DNA of 64,000 nucleotides from Candidatus Solibacter sp. (GCA_013822245.1 PNKE01000059.1:88012-152011), one strand, 5' to 3'. Positions 45,268 to 55,088 are shown, counted from the stretch's first letter. Notes: generated by a model from the sequence alone, not told the origin. Numbers and translations are program-made.

Positions 45268-48015
45268 CTACGATGCCGTGTAGGTGAACCCTCCGTCAGC
45301 GGCGGTCGAGACGTGGAAGGCTGACGGCTTGCCGCCTTCGGCCATCCTGGTGAGCAACTGCCGCGAGATGTCGGGCAGCAGCGTGTTGGTCAGGATGTTG
45401 TCGACGTTCCTGGCGCCGCTTTCCACTTCCGTGCAGCGCTTGGAAACCTCTTCCACCACCGCGTCGTCCCAGGTGAGCCGGATGCGGTGATTCTCGTTCA
45501 TCCGGCGTTGGATCTTGCCCAGCTTCAGTTTGATGATCGTCTTCAACGCCTCGTCGCGGATCGGGTAGTAGGGGATCAGCACCATGCGGCCAAGGAAAGC
45601 CGGCTTGAAGATCTTGTCGAGTTCCGGCTTCAGCGCCTTGATCAGGCCCGACGGCGCCGGCGCCGTCTCCGGGTCGGCCAGCAGTTTCATCATCGAGTCG
45701 GTGGCGGCGTTCGAGGTCAGCAGGATGATGGTGTTCTTGAAGTCGATTTCACGGCCCTCGCCGTCTTCCATGTGGCCCTTGTCAAAGACCTGGTAGAACA
45801 GTTCGAGCACGTCGGGGTGGGCCTTCTCCACTTCGTCAAACAACACCACCGCGTAGGGCCTGCGCCGCACGGCCTCGGTGAGCACGCCGCCCTCGCCATA
45901 GCCGACATATCCGGGAGGCGACCCCTTCAACGTCGAGACCGTGTGCGCCTCCTGGAACTCCGACATGTTGATGGTGATCAGACTCTTCTCGCCGCCATAG
46001 TAGATGTCGGCCAGGGCCAGGGCTGTCTCGGTCTTGCCGACGCCGCTCGGCCCCACCAGCATGAAGACGCCGATCGGGCGGTTGGGATCGTCGAGGCTGG
46101 CCTTGTTGGTCTGGATGCGCTGCGCGATGATGTCCAGCGCGTGGTCCTGGCCGATGACCCGCTGGCCCAGAATCCTCGAAAGGTTGAGCGTGGTGTTGAT
46201 CTCGTCCTTCAGCATCTTGCCCACGGGGATTCCCGTCCAGGCCGAGATCACCTGGCTGACAATCTGGTTGTCGACGCAAACGCGCATCAGCGGAGACTCG
46301 CCCTGTAGCGCTTCGAGCTGTGCTTCGAGCTTCGCAAGCTCTTCCCGCATCGAAAGCGGCGCCGCCGGAGCGGCTTCGGCCGCCACATCAGCGAGGGAAA
46401 CGGTCTCCGGGGCCTCGGCGGGCGTCTCTGCCGGAGTCTCGGGGGCGGGCGCCTCCTCGGCTGCGGCGGTCTTCCCGGCTGCCGGCTCTTCGAGTTGTAG
46501 CCGCAGGTCACGCATCCGTTTCACCAGATCGCTTTCCTTCGCCCACCGCTCGTTGAGGGCGGTGAGTTCCGCCTCGGCGGCTGTCTTGCGTTCAGCGATT
46601 TCGCCAAGCCTCTGGGCATGGTCGGCGCCGGCGGCGGACTCGCGTTCGAGGACGCGCATCTGAACGGCCAGATCATCGATTTCGCGTGCCAGGTCCTCGA
46701 TCGCCGGCGGCGTGGCATTCTGTCCGAGCGCCAGCCGGGCGCAGGCCGTATCCAGCACGCTGACGGCCTTGTCGGGCAACTGGCGGCCGGCGATGTAGCG
46801 GTGCGACAGGCTGACCGCGGCGGCGACAGCCTCGTCGAGAATGCGGACGTTGTGGTGGCGCTCAAGCGACGCGACAACGCCGCGAAGCATGACGTTGCAG
46901 ACCGCCTCAGTCGGTTCCTCGACCTTCACCACCTGGAACCGGCGCGCCAGTGCCGCGTCTTTCTCGAAGAACTTCTTGTACTCAGACCATGTCGTCGCGG
47001 CGATCGTCCTCAGTTCCCCGCGCGCCAGGGCGGGCTTCAACAGGTTGGCGGCGTCGTTCTGGCCCTCGGCTCCGCCCGCGCCGATCATGGTGTGGGCTTC
47101 GTCAATGAACAGGATGATCGGCGTCGGCGAGGATTTTACCTCATCGATCAGGCCCTTCAGCCGGTTCTCGAACTCGCCCTTGATCCCCGCGCCGGCTTGC
47201 AGCAAAGCCAGGTCCAGCGAGCGGATGGCGACATGCTTCAACGGAGGCGGAACGTCACCGCGAGCCACGCGCAGCGCAAATCCCTCCACCACGGCCGTCT
47301 TGCCGACGCCGGCTTCGCCGGTGAGGATGGGATTGTTCTGCCGGCGGCGCATCAGGATGTCGATGATCTGGCGGATTTCGGCGTCACGGCCCAGCACCGG
47401 GTCGAGCTTGCCTGAGCGCGCCTGCTCCGTGAGGTCGCTGGTGAACTGGTTCAGGTTCTCGGTCTTGCCGCCTCCGCGAACCGCCGCCGGTCCCTCTTCG
47501 CCGCCTTCCTCGTCCTCCTCGGCCTCCGCGCCGCCGGTGTCTTCGGAAGTGCCGGTGACGATGCCGGCGAATTCAGACTTGAGATCGGCCGCGTTGATTC
47601 TGCCGATTTCGCGGCTGGACTCCCGGATCATCCTCCACAGGTTCGGCGACTGCGTCAGGGCCAGGATGGCGTGGCCGCTTCGAATTGTACGCGCGCCATA
47701 TTCCAGCGACCCCAGCGTCCAGGCCTCGGTGAACATCTGCATCAGGTCCGGGCTGAAGGCGGGCGTGCGCGAGTTGCCGCGTTTGAACTTGTCCAGGCTG
47801 CGGTTCAACTCGCTGTTCAGCCGTGATGGATCGAGGCCGAAGTGGTGGAATATCTTCGCGCTGTCGTCGTCGGAGTGCTCAAGCAGACGGATAACGAAGT
47901 GCTCGATCTCCACGTTGTAATGGGTTCTCGCCATGCACAGGCCCGCAGCCGATTCCAGGGTCTGCCTGCATGTGTCGTTGAGCTTGGATATGAGGGATTT
48001 CAGACTCGCGGCCAT
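45268..48015 (-). CDS. tssH: ClpV AAA+ ATPase of the T6SS
   Basis: A 915-residue Clp/Hsp100-type unfoldase that recycles the contracted TssB-TssC sheath. The Clp-N repeat domain (residues 1-150), first Walker A GEAGVGKT and second Walker A GPSGVGKT, and the C-terminal D2-small domain are present. Two insertions stand out: an acidic Glu/Gly stretch just after Clp-N, and an Ala/Pro/Glu-rich stretch of about fifty residues in the coiled-coil middle domain. AGAGGAGA supports the ATG. It follows tssG by four bases. Confidence 0.94.
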   Translation of the reverse strand: MAASLKSLISKLNDTCRQTLESAAGLCMARTHYNVEIEHFVIRLLEHSDDDSAKIFHHFGLDPSRLNSELNRSLDKFKRGNSRTPAFSPDLMQMFTEAWTLGSLEYGARTIRSGHAILALTQSPNLWRMIRESSREIGRINAADLKSEFAGIVTGTSEDTGGAEAEEDEEGGEEGPAAVRGGGKTENLNQFTSDLTEQARSGKLDPVLGRDAEIRQIIDILMRRRQNNPILTGEAGVGKTAVVEGFALRVARGDVPPPLKHVAIRSLDLALLQAGAGIKGEFENRLKGLIDEVKSSPTPIILFIDEAHTMIGAGGAEGQNDAANLLKPALARGELRTIAATTWSEYKKFFEKDAALARRFQVVKVEEPTEAVCNVMLRGVVASLERHHNVRILDEAVAAAVSLSHRYIAGRQLPDKAVSVLDTACARLALGQNATPPAIEDLAREIDDLAVQMRVLERESAAGADHAQRLGEIAERKTAAEAELTALNERWAKESDLVKRMRDLRLQLEEPAAGKTAAAEEAPAPETPAETPAEAPETVSLADVAAEAAPAAPLSMREELAKLEAQLEALQGESPLMRVCVDNQIVSQVISAWTGIPVGKMLKDEINTTLNLSRILGQRVIGQDHALDIIAQRIQTNKASLDDPNRPIGVFMLVGPSGVGKTETALALADIYYGGEKSLITINMSEFQEAHTVSTLKGSPPGYVGYGEGGVLTEAVRRRPYAVVLFDEVEKAHPDVLELFYQVFDKGHMEDGEGREIDFKNTIILLTSNAATDSMMKLLADPETAPAPSGLIKALKPELDKIFKPAFLGRMVLIPYYPIRDEALKTIIKLKLGKIQRRMNENHRIRLTWDDAVVEEVSKRCTEVESGARNVDNILTNTLLPDISRQLLTRMAEGGKPSAFHVSTAADGGFTYTAS

Positions 48016-48019
48016 GGTT

Positions 48020-49045
48020 TCAATTCTCCTCTTGCAGCCGGAACATCGTTTGGTCCGGGTCTTTCGCCAGCGGATTTCGTTTCGCCCAGCTCAGCCATCC
48101 CAGCCGTGGGGCGGCCGGCCCCCCGGCGCCCAGTTCGCACCCCGGCGCATCCTCGCGCCGCAGAACAAGCTGAACGTCAAAATCGATATCCTGCCCCGCG
48201 TAGAAGCGGCACATCGCCTGCAGCTTCGCGAATGCGCTCCCGTCGGGCAGGAACTCCAGGTATCTACACAGACTCATCGGTCCCAGCCGCAGCCGCGCCG
48301 CCGACTGCGGATCCCACACTTCATCGCCCGCCACCGCGCCGCCGCCCAGCATCGTCGACTCGCTGCCGTCGATGTCCTCTTCCACCAGCCGGCACATCAT
48401 GTCCGGCTCCAGCGGCCGCCATGAACCGACAAACTGGATCACTTCGACATCCACCTCGAAGTAGTCCTCAAGCATCTGCTTCAACCCCTGCGCCGACCGC
48501 GGCTTCTGGCTGAGCAGCCCGGCATAGTAGATGTAGGCCCGGTCATCCACCGGCTGGCGGTCGCGCAGCCCGGTGGTGCCCAGTCCGGCGACGTCCAGGA
48601 GATTATGCGTCAGCCCCGCGATCTCGCCGCGCTCATATGGCACCGCGAACCGGTACTTCTCCCAGCAGCGGTAGAACAGCGACACCATCCGGTGGTTGAA
48701 CAGATCGAAAAAATCCGCCAGCGTGTGGTCGCGGCTCCTCATCCGGTGCACCACGTATGCCGTGTAGAAGACCGGCAATTCGCCGACGGGCCCGGTCAGG
48801 CCCATGAAATTCACCAGCATCCTCGGCGGCCGATCCTCGGGGAATTCCAGATTCTGAATCTGGCTTGCTGGAAAGCCGAGGCTCTGGTGGGCGGCGAAAC
48901 GCACCGCCTCGTCGTTCGGATTCGAGAACCGCCCCACGGCGCTCTGCTTCCCGGAGGCCCGCTGCAACAGCCTCACTGCCTGAAAGAACCGGAACTCCTG
49001 CGGCGTTTCCTCGAGCCGTTGCGGCAGCAGACGGGATTCGCTCAT
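48020..49045 (-). CDS. tssG: TssG baseplate protein
   Basis: A 341-residue baseplate wedge component that pairs with TssF. The FFQAVRLLQR start and the LGFPASQIQNLEFP and PVGELPVFYTAYV stretches are typical. The ATG overlaps the tssF stop (ATGA). The upstream frame extension to 49078 lies inside tssF and is rejected. Confidence 0.92.
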   Translation of the reverse strand: MSESRLLPQRLEETPQEFRFFQAVRLLQRASGKQSAVGRFSNPNDEAVRFAAHQSLGFPASQIQNLEFPEDRPPRMLVNFMGLTGPVGELPVFYTAYVVHRMRSRDHTLADFFDLFNHRMVSLFYRCWEKYRFAVPYERGEIAGLTHNLLDVAGLGTTGLRDRQPVDDRAYIYYAGLLSQKPRSAQGLKQMLEDYFEVDVEVIQFVGSWRPLEPDMMCRLVEEDIDGSESTMLGGGAVAGDEVWDPQSAARLRLGPMSLCRYLEFLPDGSAFAKLQAMCRFYAGQDIDFDVQLVLRREDAPGCELGAGGPAAPRLGWLSWAKRNPLAKDPDQTMFRLQEEN

Positions 49046-50886
49046 AGCAGTATCCCCTGCCCCGCCCGCGCCGGCCATCGCCGGATCGGGCCACGCTTGC
49101 GCTGCATGCTGCGCAGTTCAAGCTGGCTGAAGCTGTTCAGCGACGTGTAAAGGCCCAGAAACCGTTCGAGCACACTGCCGAAAACGAATGCGCCCGCGCC
49201 GACGAAATATTCCTCGTCCACAGTCAGCGTCACCCGCGTACCCCGCACAAATGCCAGCCCCGCCTCACTCGCCACCCGCGCAAACTGGCGCTTGCTTTCT
49301 ATCGACGACACGCCGTCGATCTGGCGGTCGAACGATCCGCTCGTCAGCGGCGCGTACAAGCGCAGGATCTCTTGCAGCGCTTCCTTGCCATCCTCGACGA
49401 TGCTCAGATAATTCAGCGATAAGTGAGAGATCAACCGCCAGAACGCCGCCGATCCCGTCGACGGACGGATCGTATTGGTCGGCTTGCGCAACGCCACGAT
49501 CCGGCCCACGGGATTGGCCCCTTCCAGATCGAAGTCGCCCTGCTCGCTCCCGAGCGGAAGCCGTTGCGGCATCTCCCGGTTCGTGCAAAGGCAGCGCACG
49601 GTCAGCGTGTCGTACTCCGGCGTCCGCGTCCGGCCCTCGAGATCCACCATTTGCATCATCAGTTCGGTGCCGCCGTCGGAACTCGCCGCCTCCCGCCTCA
49701 CGGCATGCCAGAACAGCCGCTCCTCGCCCTGCTGCCGGCCCGCGTGCCGGTATGAGAAAAACGGCTCGAATTCGATCACATCCATCGATCTTGGATTGGT
49801 CGCCACCACGCTCTCGATCGAGAAAACCTCCAGCATCTCCCGCCTGCGCGCGTCCGGCGCCACCGGGTACTCGGGCTTGGTCTGATCCACCATGATCGGG
49901 TCAGCCGTATGGGGGAACAGGTTGATTGCCGGAACGCAGTTGAGCCGGATGGTGCGCTGGCTGACGCCGAGTTGCAGGATTGGCTCCCATTCGTTGCGCT
50001 CGCAGGATGACATCAAGAAAATGACTTCCACCGCCTGCCCGGCCTCGATCGACTGCAGTTCGTCGAGTCCCTCCAGCCGGTAGAAGTGGAACTTCTCGGG
50101 GAAGGCGAAATACTCCTGCAACAGCCGGTATCCGGTGAACGAGCGCTTCGGATACGGCAGCATCGCCTCGTCTTCCTCGAATCCGAAAGGGACCAGCCGG
50201 GCTGGCGGCAGCGTCAAGGTCCGGCTTCGCGCCCCAGCCGAGACGTCCCGCACCAGGATCCGCTTCGTGTTGTTGCCCAGCAGTTCATAGAGCGGACAAA
50301 CCACACCCGCCTCACCGTGCAGGTGCAACAGCATCGACTTGATGCCGAGCGAGGAAAACGTGTTGTTCCCGCCGCACTCCAGGCGCAGGCGCAGGGCGTA
50401 GGCGGCATCGGAGGACTTCACGGGCGGATCCAGCCGCTCGGGCGTGGTCCACTGCGCCTCGGTGAGCCGGACCGGCCACATCCGCAGGTTGCCGCACGTT
50501 CTGAACTGGCAGCGGTAGCCGTGCACGGGGCGGGCCAGAAGTGATGTTCCGCGCGGGAACTCGAACGCCGTCGTGGCCTGGGTCTGCTGCGGATCGGGGT
50601 GGAATTCGGCGATCGTCATCGACGGCAACGGCCGGATGAAATGCGGAAACAGGATGCCGAGCAGCGATTGCGTCAGTTCCGGAAATTCGTCGTCGATCTT
50701 CAAATGCAGACGCGCCGCCATGAAGGCGAAACCTTCCAGCAGACGCTCGACGTGCGGGTCCTCGCAGTGGTTGGGCTCGAGTTGGAGCCGCGCCGCGACC
50801 TTTGGATACTTCTCGGCGAACTCCGCGCCCAGCTTGCGCAGATATGCAAGCTCCCGCTCGTAGTAGTTCAGCAGTTCATCCCGCAC
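49042..50886 (-). CDS. tssF: TssF baseplate protein
   Basis: A 614-residue baseplate wedge protein. The start MRDELLNYYERELAYLRKLGAEFAEKYPKVA-type region, EDPHVERLLEGFAFMAARLHLKIDDEFPELTQSLL, is diagnostic of TssF/ImpG. It overlaps tssE by about eleven bases and tssG by ATGA, consistent with a co-translated baseplate block tssE-F-G. Confidence 0.95.
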   Translation of the reverse strand: MRDELLNYYERELAYLRKLGAEFAEKYPKVAARLQLEPNHCEDPHVERLLEGFAFMAARLHLKIDDEFPELTQSLLGILFPHFIRPLPSMTIAEFHPDPQQTQATTAFEFPRGTSLLARPVHGYRCQFRTCGNLRMWPVRLTEAQWTTPERLDPPVKSSDAAYALRLRLECGGNNTFSSLGIKSMLLHLHGEAGVVCPLYELLGNNTKRILVRDVSAGARSRTLTLPPARLVPFGFEEDEAMLPYPKRSFTGYRLLQEYFAFPEKFHFYRLEGLDELQSIEAGQAVEVIFLMSSCERNEWEPILQLGVSQRTIRLNCVPAINLFPHTADPIMVDQTKPEYPVAPDARRREMLEVFSIESVVATNPRSMDVIEFEPFFSYRHAGRQQGEERLFWHAVRREAASSDGGTELMMQMVDLEGRTRTPEYDTLTVRCLCTNREMPQRLPLGSEQGDFDLEGANPVGRIVALRKPTNTIRPSTGSAAFWRLISHLSLNYLSIVEDGKEALQEILRLYAPLTSGSFDRQIDGVSSIESKRQFARVASEAGLAFVRGTRVTLTVDEEYFVGAGAFVFGSVLERFLGLYTSLNSFSQLELRSMQRKRGPIRRWPARAGQGILL

Positions 50887-51373
50887 CGGCTCCCCCTTCG
50901 ACGGTGTAGCTGCCGCTTGCCAGTTCCAAAGTCGTGTCGAACTGGATCCTCTCCGGCCCTGTGTCGATCAGCAGGACGCCTTCGATCTGGAACTTCAGAA
51001 TCCGGTTGGTGCCGGCGAGAGGGATCATATTGACAACCACGCTGCTCAGCCGCGGTTCGAACTTCGCCACCGCCTCTTCGAGGATGCTGGCAAGCAGGCC
51101 CTGGTCCCGCGACGTGCCAAGCGAGTAGGACGTGAGGTCCGGCAGGCCGTACATCTGCAACGAATACTGCAGTTCCTTCATCCACTCCCGCGGTTCGTCG
51201 ATCGAACGCCGGGTGTTGAGCAGCCACTCGAGGTCGCGCCTCAACGACGCCTTGATCGACCTCAGCACCTGGGCGCGCGGCGGACGCGCTTCGTTCCGGT
51301 TGCCCGGCTCGTCGTCCGTCAGGCGGTCCAGCAGGGCGGGAAGGATCTCCTCTCTGTCTTTCCAGTCCGCCAT
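50876..51373 (-). CDS. tssE: TssE baseplate protein, gp25-like
   Basis: A 165-residue GPW/gp25-type protein, the hub of the T6SS baseplate that starts sheath assembly. The core shows VLRSIKASLRRDLEWLLNTRR, then YGLPDLTSYS with the expected gp25 turn, and ends in beta strands. It follows tssA by nineteen bases. Confidence 0.92.
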   Translation of the reverse strand: MADWKDREEILPALLDRLTDDEPGNRNEARPPRAQVLRSIKASLRRDLEWLLNTRRSIDEPREWMKELQYSLQMYGLPDLTSYSLGTSRDQGLLASILEEAVAKFEPRLSSVVVNMIPLAGTNRILKFQIEGVLLIDTGPERIQFDTTLELASGSYTVEGGAGAG

Positions 51374-51392
51374 TTGCCGTTCCTCGACCCGA

Positions 51393-53342
51393 CTAGCCTA
51401 ACTCGAATGCCCGCACGGGGTCCAGGCGGCAGACCGTGGCGTAGATCCGCTGACGTTCGTCGCCGTCCACGCCCAACTCCTGCAAGCACCTGTAGTAGAG
51501 CACCAGAGGATGAACCACCACCGGAGCCGGCTCCCAGTCCTCCAGCCTCCTTTTGTAAATCTCCTCCGTCACCTCCTTGAGAATCGGAAACGCCACCGCC
51601 GCCCGCCCGGCCTGCATCAGGATTTGCGCCTGCTCCACCTGCCACTGGAACCTGCCCCGGCCGCTGGTTTCGAGCTTCATCTGCCGGGCGACGAGCGCCA
51701 GCGCCACTTCATGCCGGCCCTTCTTTACAGCCTCGCGGATCATCTCCTCCGGCGGCGGCTCGGCCGCGGGCACGGCCGCCTTCCGCCCCTCGCCGCTGGT
51801 TATGCCCTCCTGCGCGAAGTACTCGCGCGTCTGCGGGCTCGCGGCCGGCGTATCGTCGTCCAGCGCCGAATGGACCAGGCCGGGATACTCCGCCAGCAGC
51901 GTGCGAAGGTCCTCGCGGACAGCCTCGCTCGCCTTGGCATAGGTCTCGCCGAGGCCGTCCATGGCCATCAGGGTGTAGCGCTGGATGTCGAGCCATCCGC
52001 GGCCCGCCGCGCTCGCCATCGCCTCCTCGGACGCTTCCAGCAACTTCTCCCAGTCCGGTTCGAGCGAGAGCCGTTTCAGCGTCTGTCTCGTTTCCAGCGG
52101 CGCCGCCGCCAGCAGAGACCAGTTCGGCGCCGGCCCCGATGCCCTCAACTCGCCCCAGCGGAATCCCCGCAGCATCAGGTAGGGCGCGGGGTTTGCGGGA
52201 TCCTGGCTCCGCAGCCACTTCGCCGCCGCCGCGATGCGGTTGGCGCAGTCCTCGGCGCTCTCCGGATCCACCCCGTAACTGCCCGGGGACCATCCCCGGC
52301 TCGGCTCTTCCCTGTACGTCCGCCGCGGCGCCGGCTCCTCTGATTCCTCCTCCGAAGCGCCTGACCCGAATGCATCCGAGCCGCCGGAGGACTCTTCCTC
52401 GTCGAACGGGCTGGAAGTTGGTTCATCAATGGCCGCGCTCGAATCGGAACCGAATGGATCGGATCCCCCGGCGCTCCCAAACGGGTCGCTCGCCGGCGAG
52501 GTAAACGCATCCGGTGTCGATCCGAATGCATCGCCTGACGGCGCCGGACGCCTTTTTGGAGCCGCCGGCGCGCCGCCGGACTCCTCTTTCCGCTGCTTCA
52601 GGATACGAACCGCGTTGGCGATCTCGGCCAGGCAATCCTTGATTGTGCGGAAACCCGGCGCGTAGTCGCCGAATCTGTCGTTGCAGTAATCGTCCAGGGC
52701 TTCGATCGCCTCGCCGCATTGAGCCAGCGTCCCTTTCCGCTCCTCCAGAAACGCCGCCTGCGTCTGCCTCAGCGCATCGAGGACATCCTCGGGGGTGGTC
52801 TTGCCTTCCTGCACGGCGAGCGAGCGGATCTTCGCCTTGCTCTCGTCGCTGCCGGCATCCTCCTCGGTGGGAATCGCTGTCGATTCCTTGTACTGATACC
52901 AGTTCAGCCCGGTCGCGGTGATCGGCGTCCGCCGCAGCGGGATCTCCAGCTTGCTGGCGACATAAAGCAGCGGGACGGCGCGCATTTCGCTGTCGCCGTC
53001 CTCGAGTTCCGGATGGACCGTCTCCCAGAACTCCTCCATCAGCGCCTTGATCAGACTGATGCATTCGAGGAATCCGCTGAAGCCCTCGCGGTTGACCTGC
53101 GCCTCGGTGAGCCATGCGGCCAACTGCAGGTCCTTGCTCTGCTTGATGAGCGCGTCGGTGCAGAGCTTGATTACCTTTGGCCAGTCGGCCACCTTGCGCT
53201 CGTAGGCCCACACGCCCTGCGTGGCGTCGTCGTCCTCCCGGGCCGCCTCTTTGATCTGTGTGTAGACAGCCGCATAGCGGAGGCTCTCCCCGCTCGGGTT
53301 GCCGCCTGGAATCGGTTTTAGAATTTCGTCACGCGAGATCAT
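51393..53342 (-). CDS. tssA: TssA-type T6SS assembly protein with a long low-complexity insert
   Basis: A 649-residue protein, long for TssA. The ImpA N-terminal domain (ILKPIPGGNPSGESLRY) is clear. Between about residues 260 and 345 lies a Ser/Asp/Glu/Pro-rich stretch with about six D-x-F-x-S-type units (DAFGS, DPFGS, DAFTS, SPFDE). The C-terminal 300 residues are helical and VasJ-like. TssA caps the growing sheath and recruits components. It overlaps tagJ by fourteen bases. Confidence 0.88.
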   Translation of the reverse strand: MISRDEILKPIPGGNPSGESLRYAAVYTQIKEAAREDDDATQGVWAYERKVADWPKVIKLCTDALIKQSKDLQLAAWLTEAQVNREGFSGFLECISLIKALMEEFWETVHPELEDGDSEMRAVPLLYVASKLEIPLRRTPITATGLNWYQYKESTAIPTEEDAGSDESKAKIRSLAVQEGKTTPEDVLDALRQTQAAFLEERKGTLAQCGEAIEALDDYCNDRFGDYAPGFRTIKDCLAEIANAVRILKQRKEESGGAPAAPKRRPAPSGDAFGSTPDAFTSPASDPFGSAGGSDPFGSDSSAAIDEPTSSPFDEEESSGGSDAFGSGASEEESEEPAPRRTYREEPSRGWSPGSYGVDPESAEDCANRIAAAAKWLRSQDPANPAPYLMLRGFRWGELRASGPAPNWSLLAAAPLETRQTLKRLSLEPDWEKLLEASEEAMASAAGRGWLDIQRYTLMAMDGLGETYAKASEAVREDLRTLLAEYPGLVHSALDDDTPAASPQTREYFAQEGITSGEGRKAAVPAAEPPPEEMIREAVKKGRHEVALALVARQMKLETSGRGRFQWQVEQAQILMQAGRAAVAFPILKEVTEEIYKRRLEDWEPAPVVVHPLVLYYRCLQELGVDGDERQRIYATVCRLDPVRAFELG

Positions 53343-54057
53343 CGGTCTCCCCGTCTTCCGGCGGGCCGATGGTCAACGCTCTGATCTCCAGAATCGGGAC
53401 TTCCTCGCCATCGACCAGCAGTAACTTCTGGCCGAAGGGGACACTCACGCCGTCCGCCTCCCCCCATACCGTCACCCGCCCCAGCCGGACCTGTTCGTCG
53501 GCCTGCGTTGACGTCATGGGAGCGGTCACGGGCAGCAGGACCTCCCCGAGTTCAAAGTCCTTGCATTCCGGGCCCGTCCTGATTTTGGCCGGCGCCCATA
53601 ACAGGTCGCGCAGCTTCTTGGGCTGTTCCATGTGGATGGAACGGATATGCTGGAACGGCAGCCACATATATTCGCCGGCGGCGAACACTTCGAGTCTGGC
53701 CCCGATTCGCGGGTCCGCGTCCTCGATCGCCTCGAACCTCCGGCCGTTCAATTCGCCGGCCGGAGGCGTACAGGACGCTCCGGCAAGCGGCAGCGATCCG
53801 GTGGTGAACATCCCGGCGCGCGTCCGCTCGGCGTGCATCGCCCCATGGTAGAGGAGCGCCGCGACCTGCTGGTCTTGGCCCCCCTCGCCCAGGATTCTCA
53901 GGTGCTTCTCCGCGCGGTCATAGTCGCCTGCGAAGCAGAGCAGTTCGAACAGGAAGGTGCGCAGCCGCGCGTTCGACGGATCGTCGCGCAACTGCGCCCC
54001 CGCTGCCTCGATTGCCTCTCCCAGCCGCCCTTCTTTCAACAGTTGTTGCGGATTCAT
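53329..54057 (-). CDS. tagJ: TagJ/ImpE accessory protein
   Basis: A 242-residue protein. TPR-like N-terminus (LLKEGRLGEAIEAAGAQLRDDPSN) and a C-terminal half with the ImpE stretches RFEAIEDADPRIGARLEVFAAGEYMWLPF and LPVTAPMTS. In other species TagJ binds the TssB-TssC sheath and modulates ClpV recycling. The start at 54057 has GAGG four bases upstream. It lies between hcp and tssA. Confidence 0.88.
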   Translation of the reverse strand: MNPQQLLKEGRLGEAIEAAGAQLRDDPSNARLRTFLFELLCFAGDYDRAEKHLRILGEGGQDQQVAALLYHGAMHAERTRAGMFTTGSLPLAGASCTPPAGELNGRRFEAIEDADPRIGARLEVFAAGEYMWLPFQHIRSIHMEQPKKLRDLLWAPAKIRTGPECKDFELGEVLLPVTAPMTSTQADEQVRLGRVTVWGEADGVSVPFGQKLLLVDGEEVPILEIRALTIGPPEDGETDDLA

Positions 54058-54084
54058 GGAGCCTCAACTGGCAGCCATCACGCC

Positions 54085-54564
54085 CTACTCCGTCATGCGG
54101 GCCATGTCGTAGCTGGCGTGGACGTCGCCTTCCTTGACCCCGTCTTCCTTGAACGCCGACTGCGTCCATTTCACCTTCGAGAAATTGATCGATCCGGTCT
54201 CCATCGGTATACCGCCGTCGCCGGCGCCGCCGCTGGTCTGGAACGAACTGATCACGCAGTGCTCGAATGTGAAATCCAGCACAATCTGGTTCTCCGGCAT
54301 GCGCACCATCCGCAGCTTGATGGGCGTGTAAACCGTGCCCTTGCAGCAGGATTCAAAAAGCTTGGGCGTCGCCTTGTCGGTCAGCTTCTGGAAGCTGAAG
54401 TCCTGCATCTGGACCTTCCCTCCCACCAGGCCGCCGCCGCGGTCCGACGCGCCGGCGCTTGAGCTGCCCCAACTCCAGCTGTCCAGCATGATCCAGTCGT
54501 TAAATCCCTTCTGTTTGCATTCGCCGGGAATATCAGCGATCTTCAAATACGCATCCATCGGCAT
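54085..54564 (-). CDS. hcp: Hcp tube protein, second of two tandem copies
   Basis: A 159-residue Hcp-family protein that would form hexameric rings of the inner tube. It begins DAYLKIADIPGECKQKGFNDWIMLDSWSWG, the typical Hcp start, and has the RGGGLVGGKVQMQDFSFQKLTDKATPKLF and VTFEHCVIS-like strands. GGAGG nine bases upstream. The copy just upstream is divergent, so the tube may be mixed or used alternately. Confidence 0.9.
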   Translation of the reverse strand: MPMDAYLKIADIPGECKQKGFNDWIMLDSWSWGSSSAGASDRGGGLVGGKVQMQDFSFQKLTDKATPKLFESCCKGTVYTPIKLRMVRMPENQIVLDFTFEHCVISSFQTSGGAGDGGIPMETGSINFSKVKWTQSAFKEDGVKEGDVHASYDMARMTE

Positions 54565-54578
54565 GGTTCATATCCTCC

Positions 54579-55088
54579 TTATGCCCACACGGTGTTCTTG
54601 CGAAGGTCCCAACCGCCGGAGAGCGCGCCCTCGGGCTGGCCGTCTTCCTTCACCGCGCGGTAGTGCACCTTGCATCTTCCGAATCTGAAGCTGACGGCCT
54701 CCGTCGGAACTTCCGACGACGGCCCGCTGTAGGAATGCGAGGCGATCACAACGTCGTCGAACTCCCAGATCAGGTAGTCCAGCGGCTTGCCGCCCTGCAT
54801 GCCCTGCTTCCTCGCCACCATCTTCACGTTCTTGATGTGCTCGCCCTTGAACATCAACTGCACGATCTTCGGCCCGGCCTTGCACATCATCTTCGTGAAA
54901 TGGAAATCCTGCATCGAGACGCGTCCCGCCGCGCCCTGGCCGCCGCCGAAGTCGCCGAGCGCGGTCTGCGAGCAGCCGAACGCCCAACTCATGACCTCGA
55001 TCTCCCTCTCGTGCCCGGCGCGCCGGCTTTCGCCCTGAACGCCGTCAATCTTCAAGAAATAATCAGTCGACGAACTGATTCCTGCCAT
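54579..55088 (-). CDS. hcp: Hcp tube protein, first of two tandem copies
   Basis: A 169-residue Hcp-family protein: DYFLKIDGVQGESRRAGHEREIEVMSWAFGCSQ, RVSMQDFHFTKMMCKAGPKIVQLMFKG and a C-terminal strand with WDLRKNTVWA. It differs clearly from the second copy. GGAGG seven bases upstream of ATG 55088. A GC-rich hairpin lies just upstream of its Shine-Dalgarno, which may set its expression apart from tssB-tssC. Confidence 0.9.
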   Translation of the reverse strand: MAGISSSTDYFLKIDGVQGESRRAGHEREIEVMSWAFGCSQTALGDFGGGQGAAGRVSMQDFHFTKMMCKAGPKIVQLMFKGEHIKNVKMVARKQGMQGGKPLDYLIWEFDDVVIASHSYSGPSSEVPTEAVSFRFGRCKVHYRAVKEDGQPEGALSGGWDLRKNTVWA

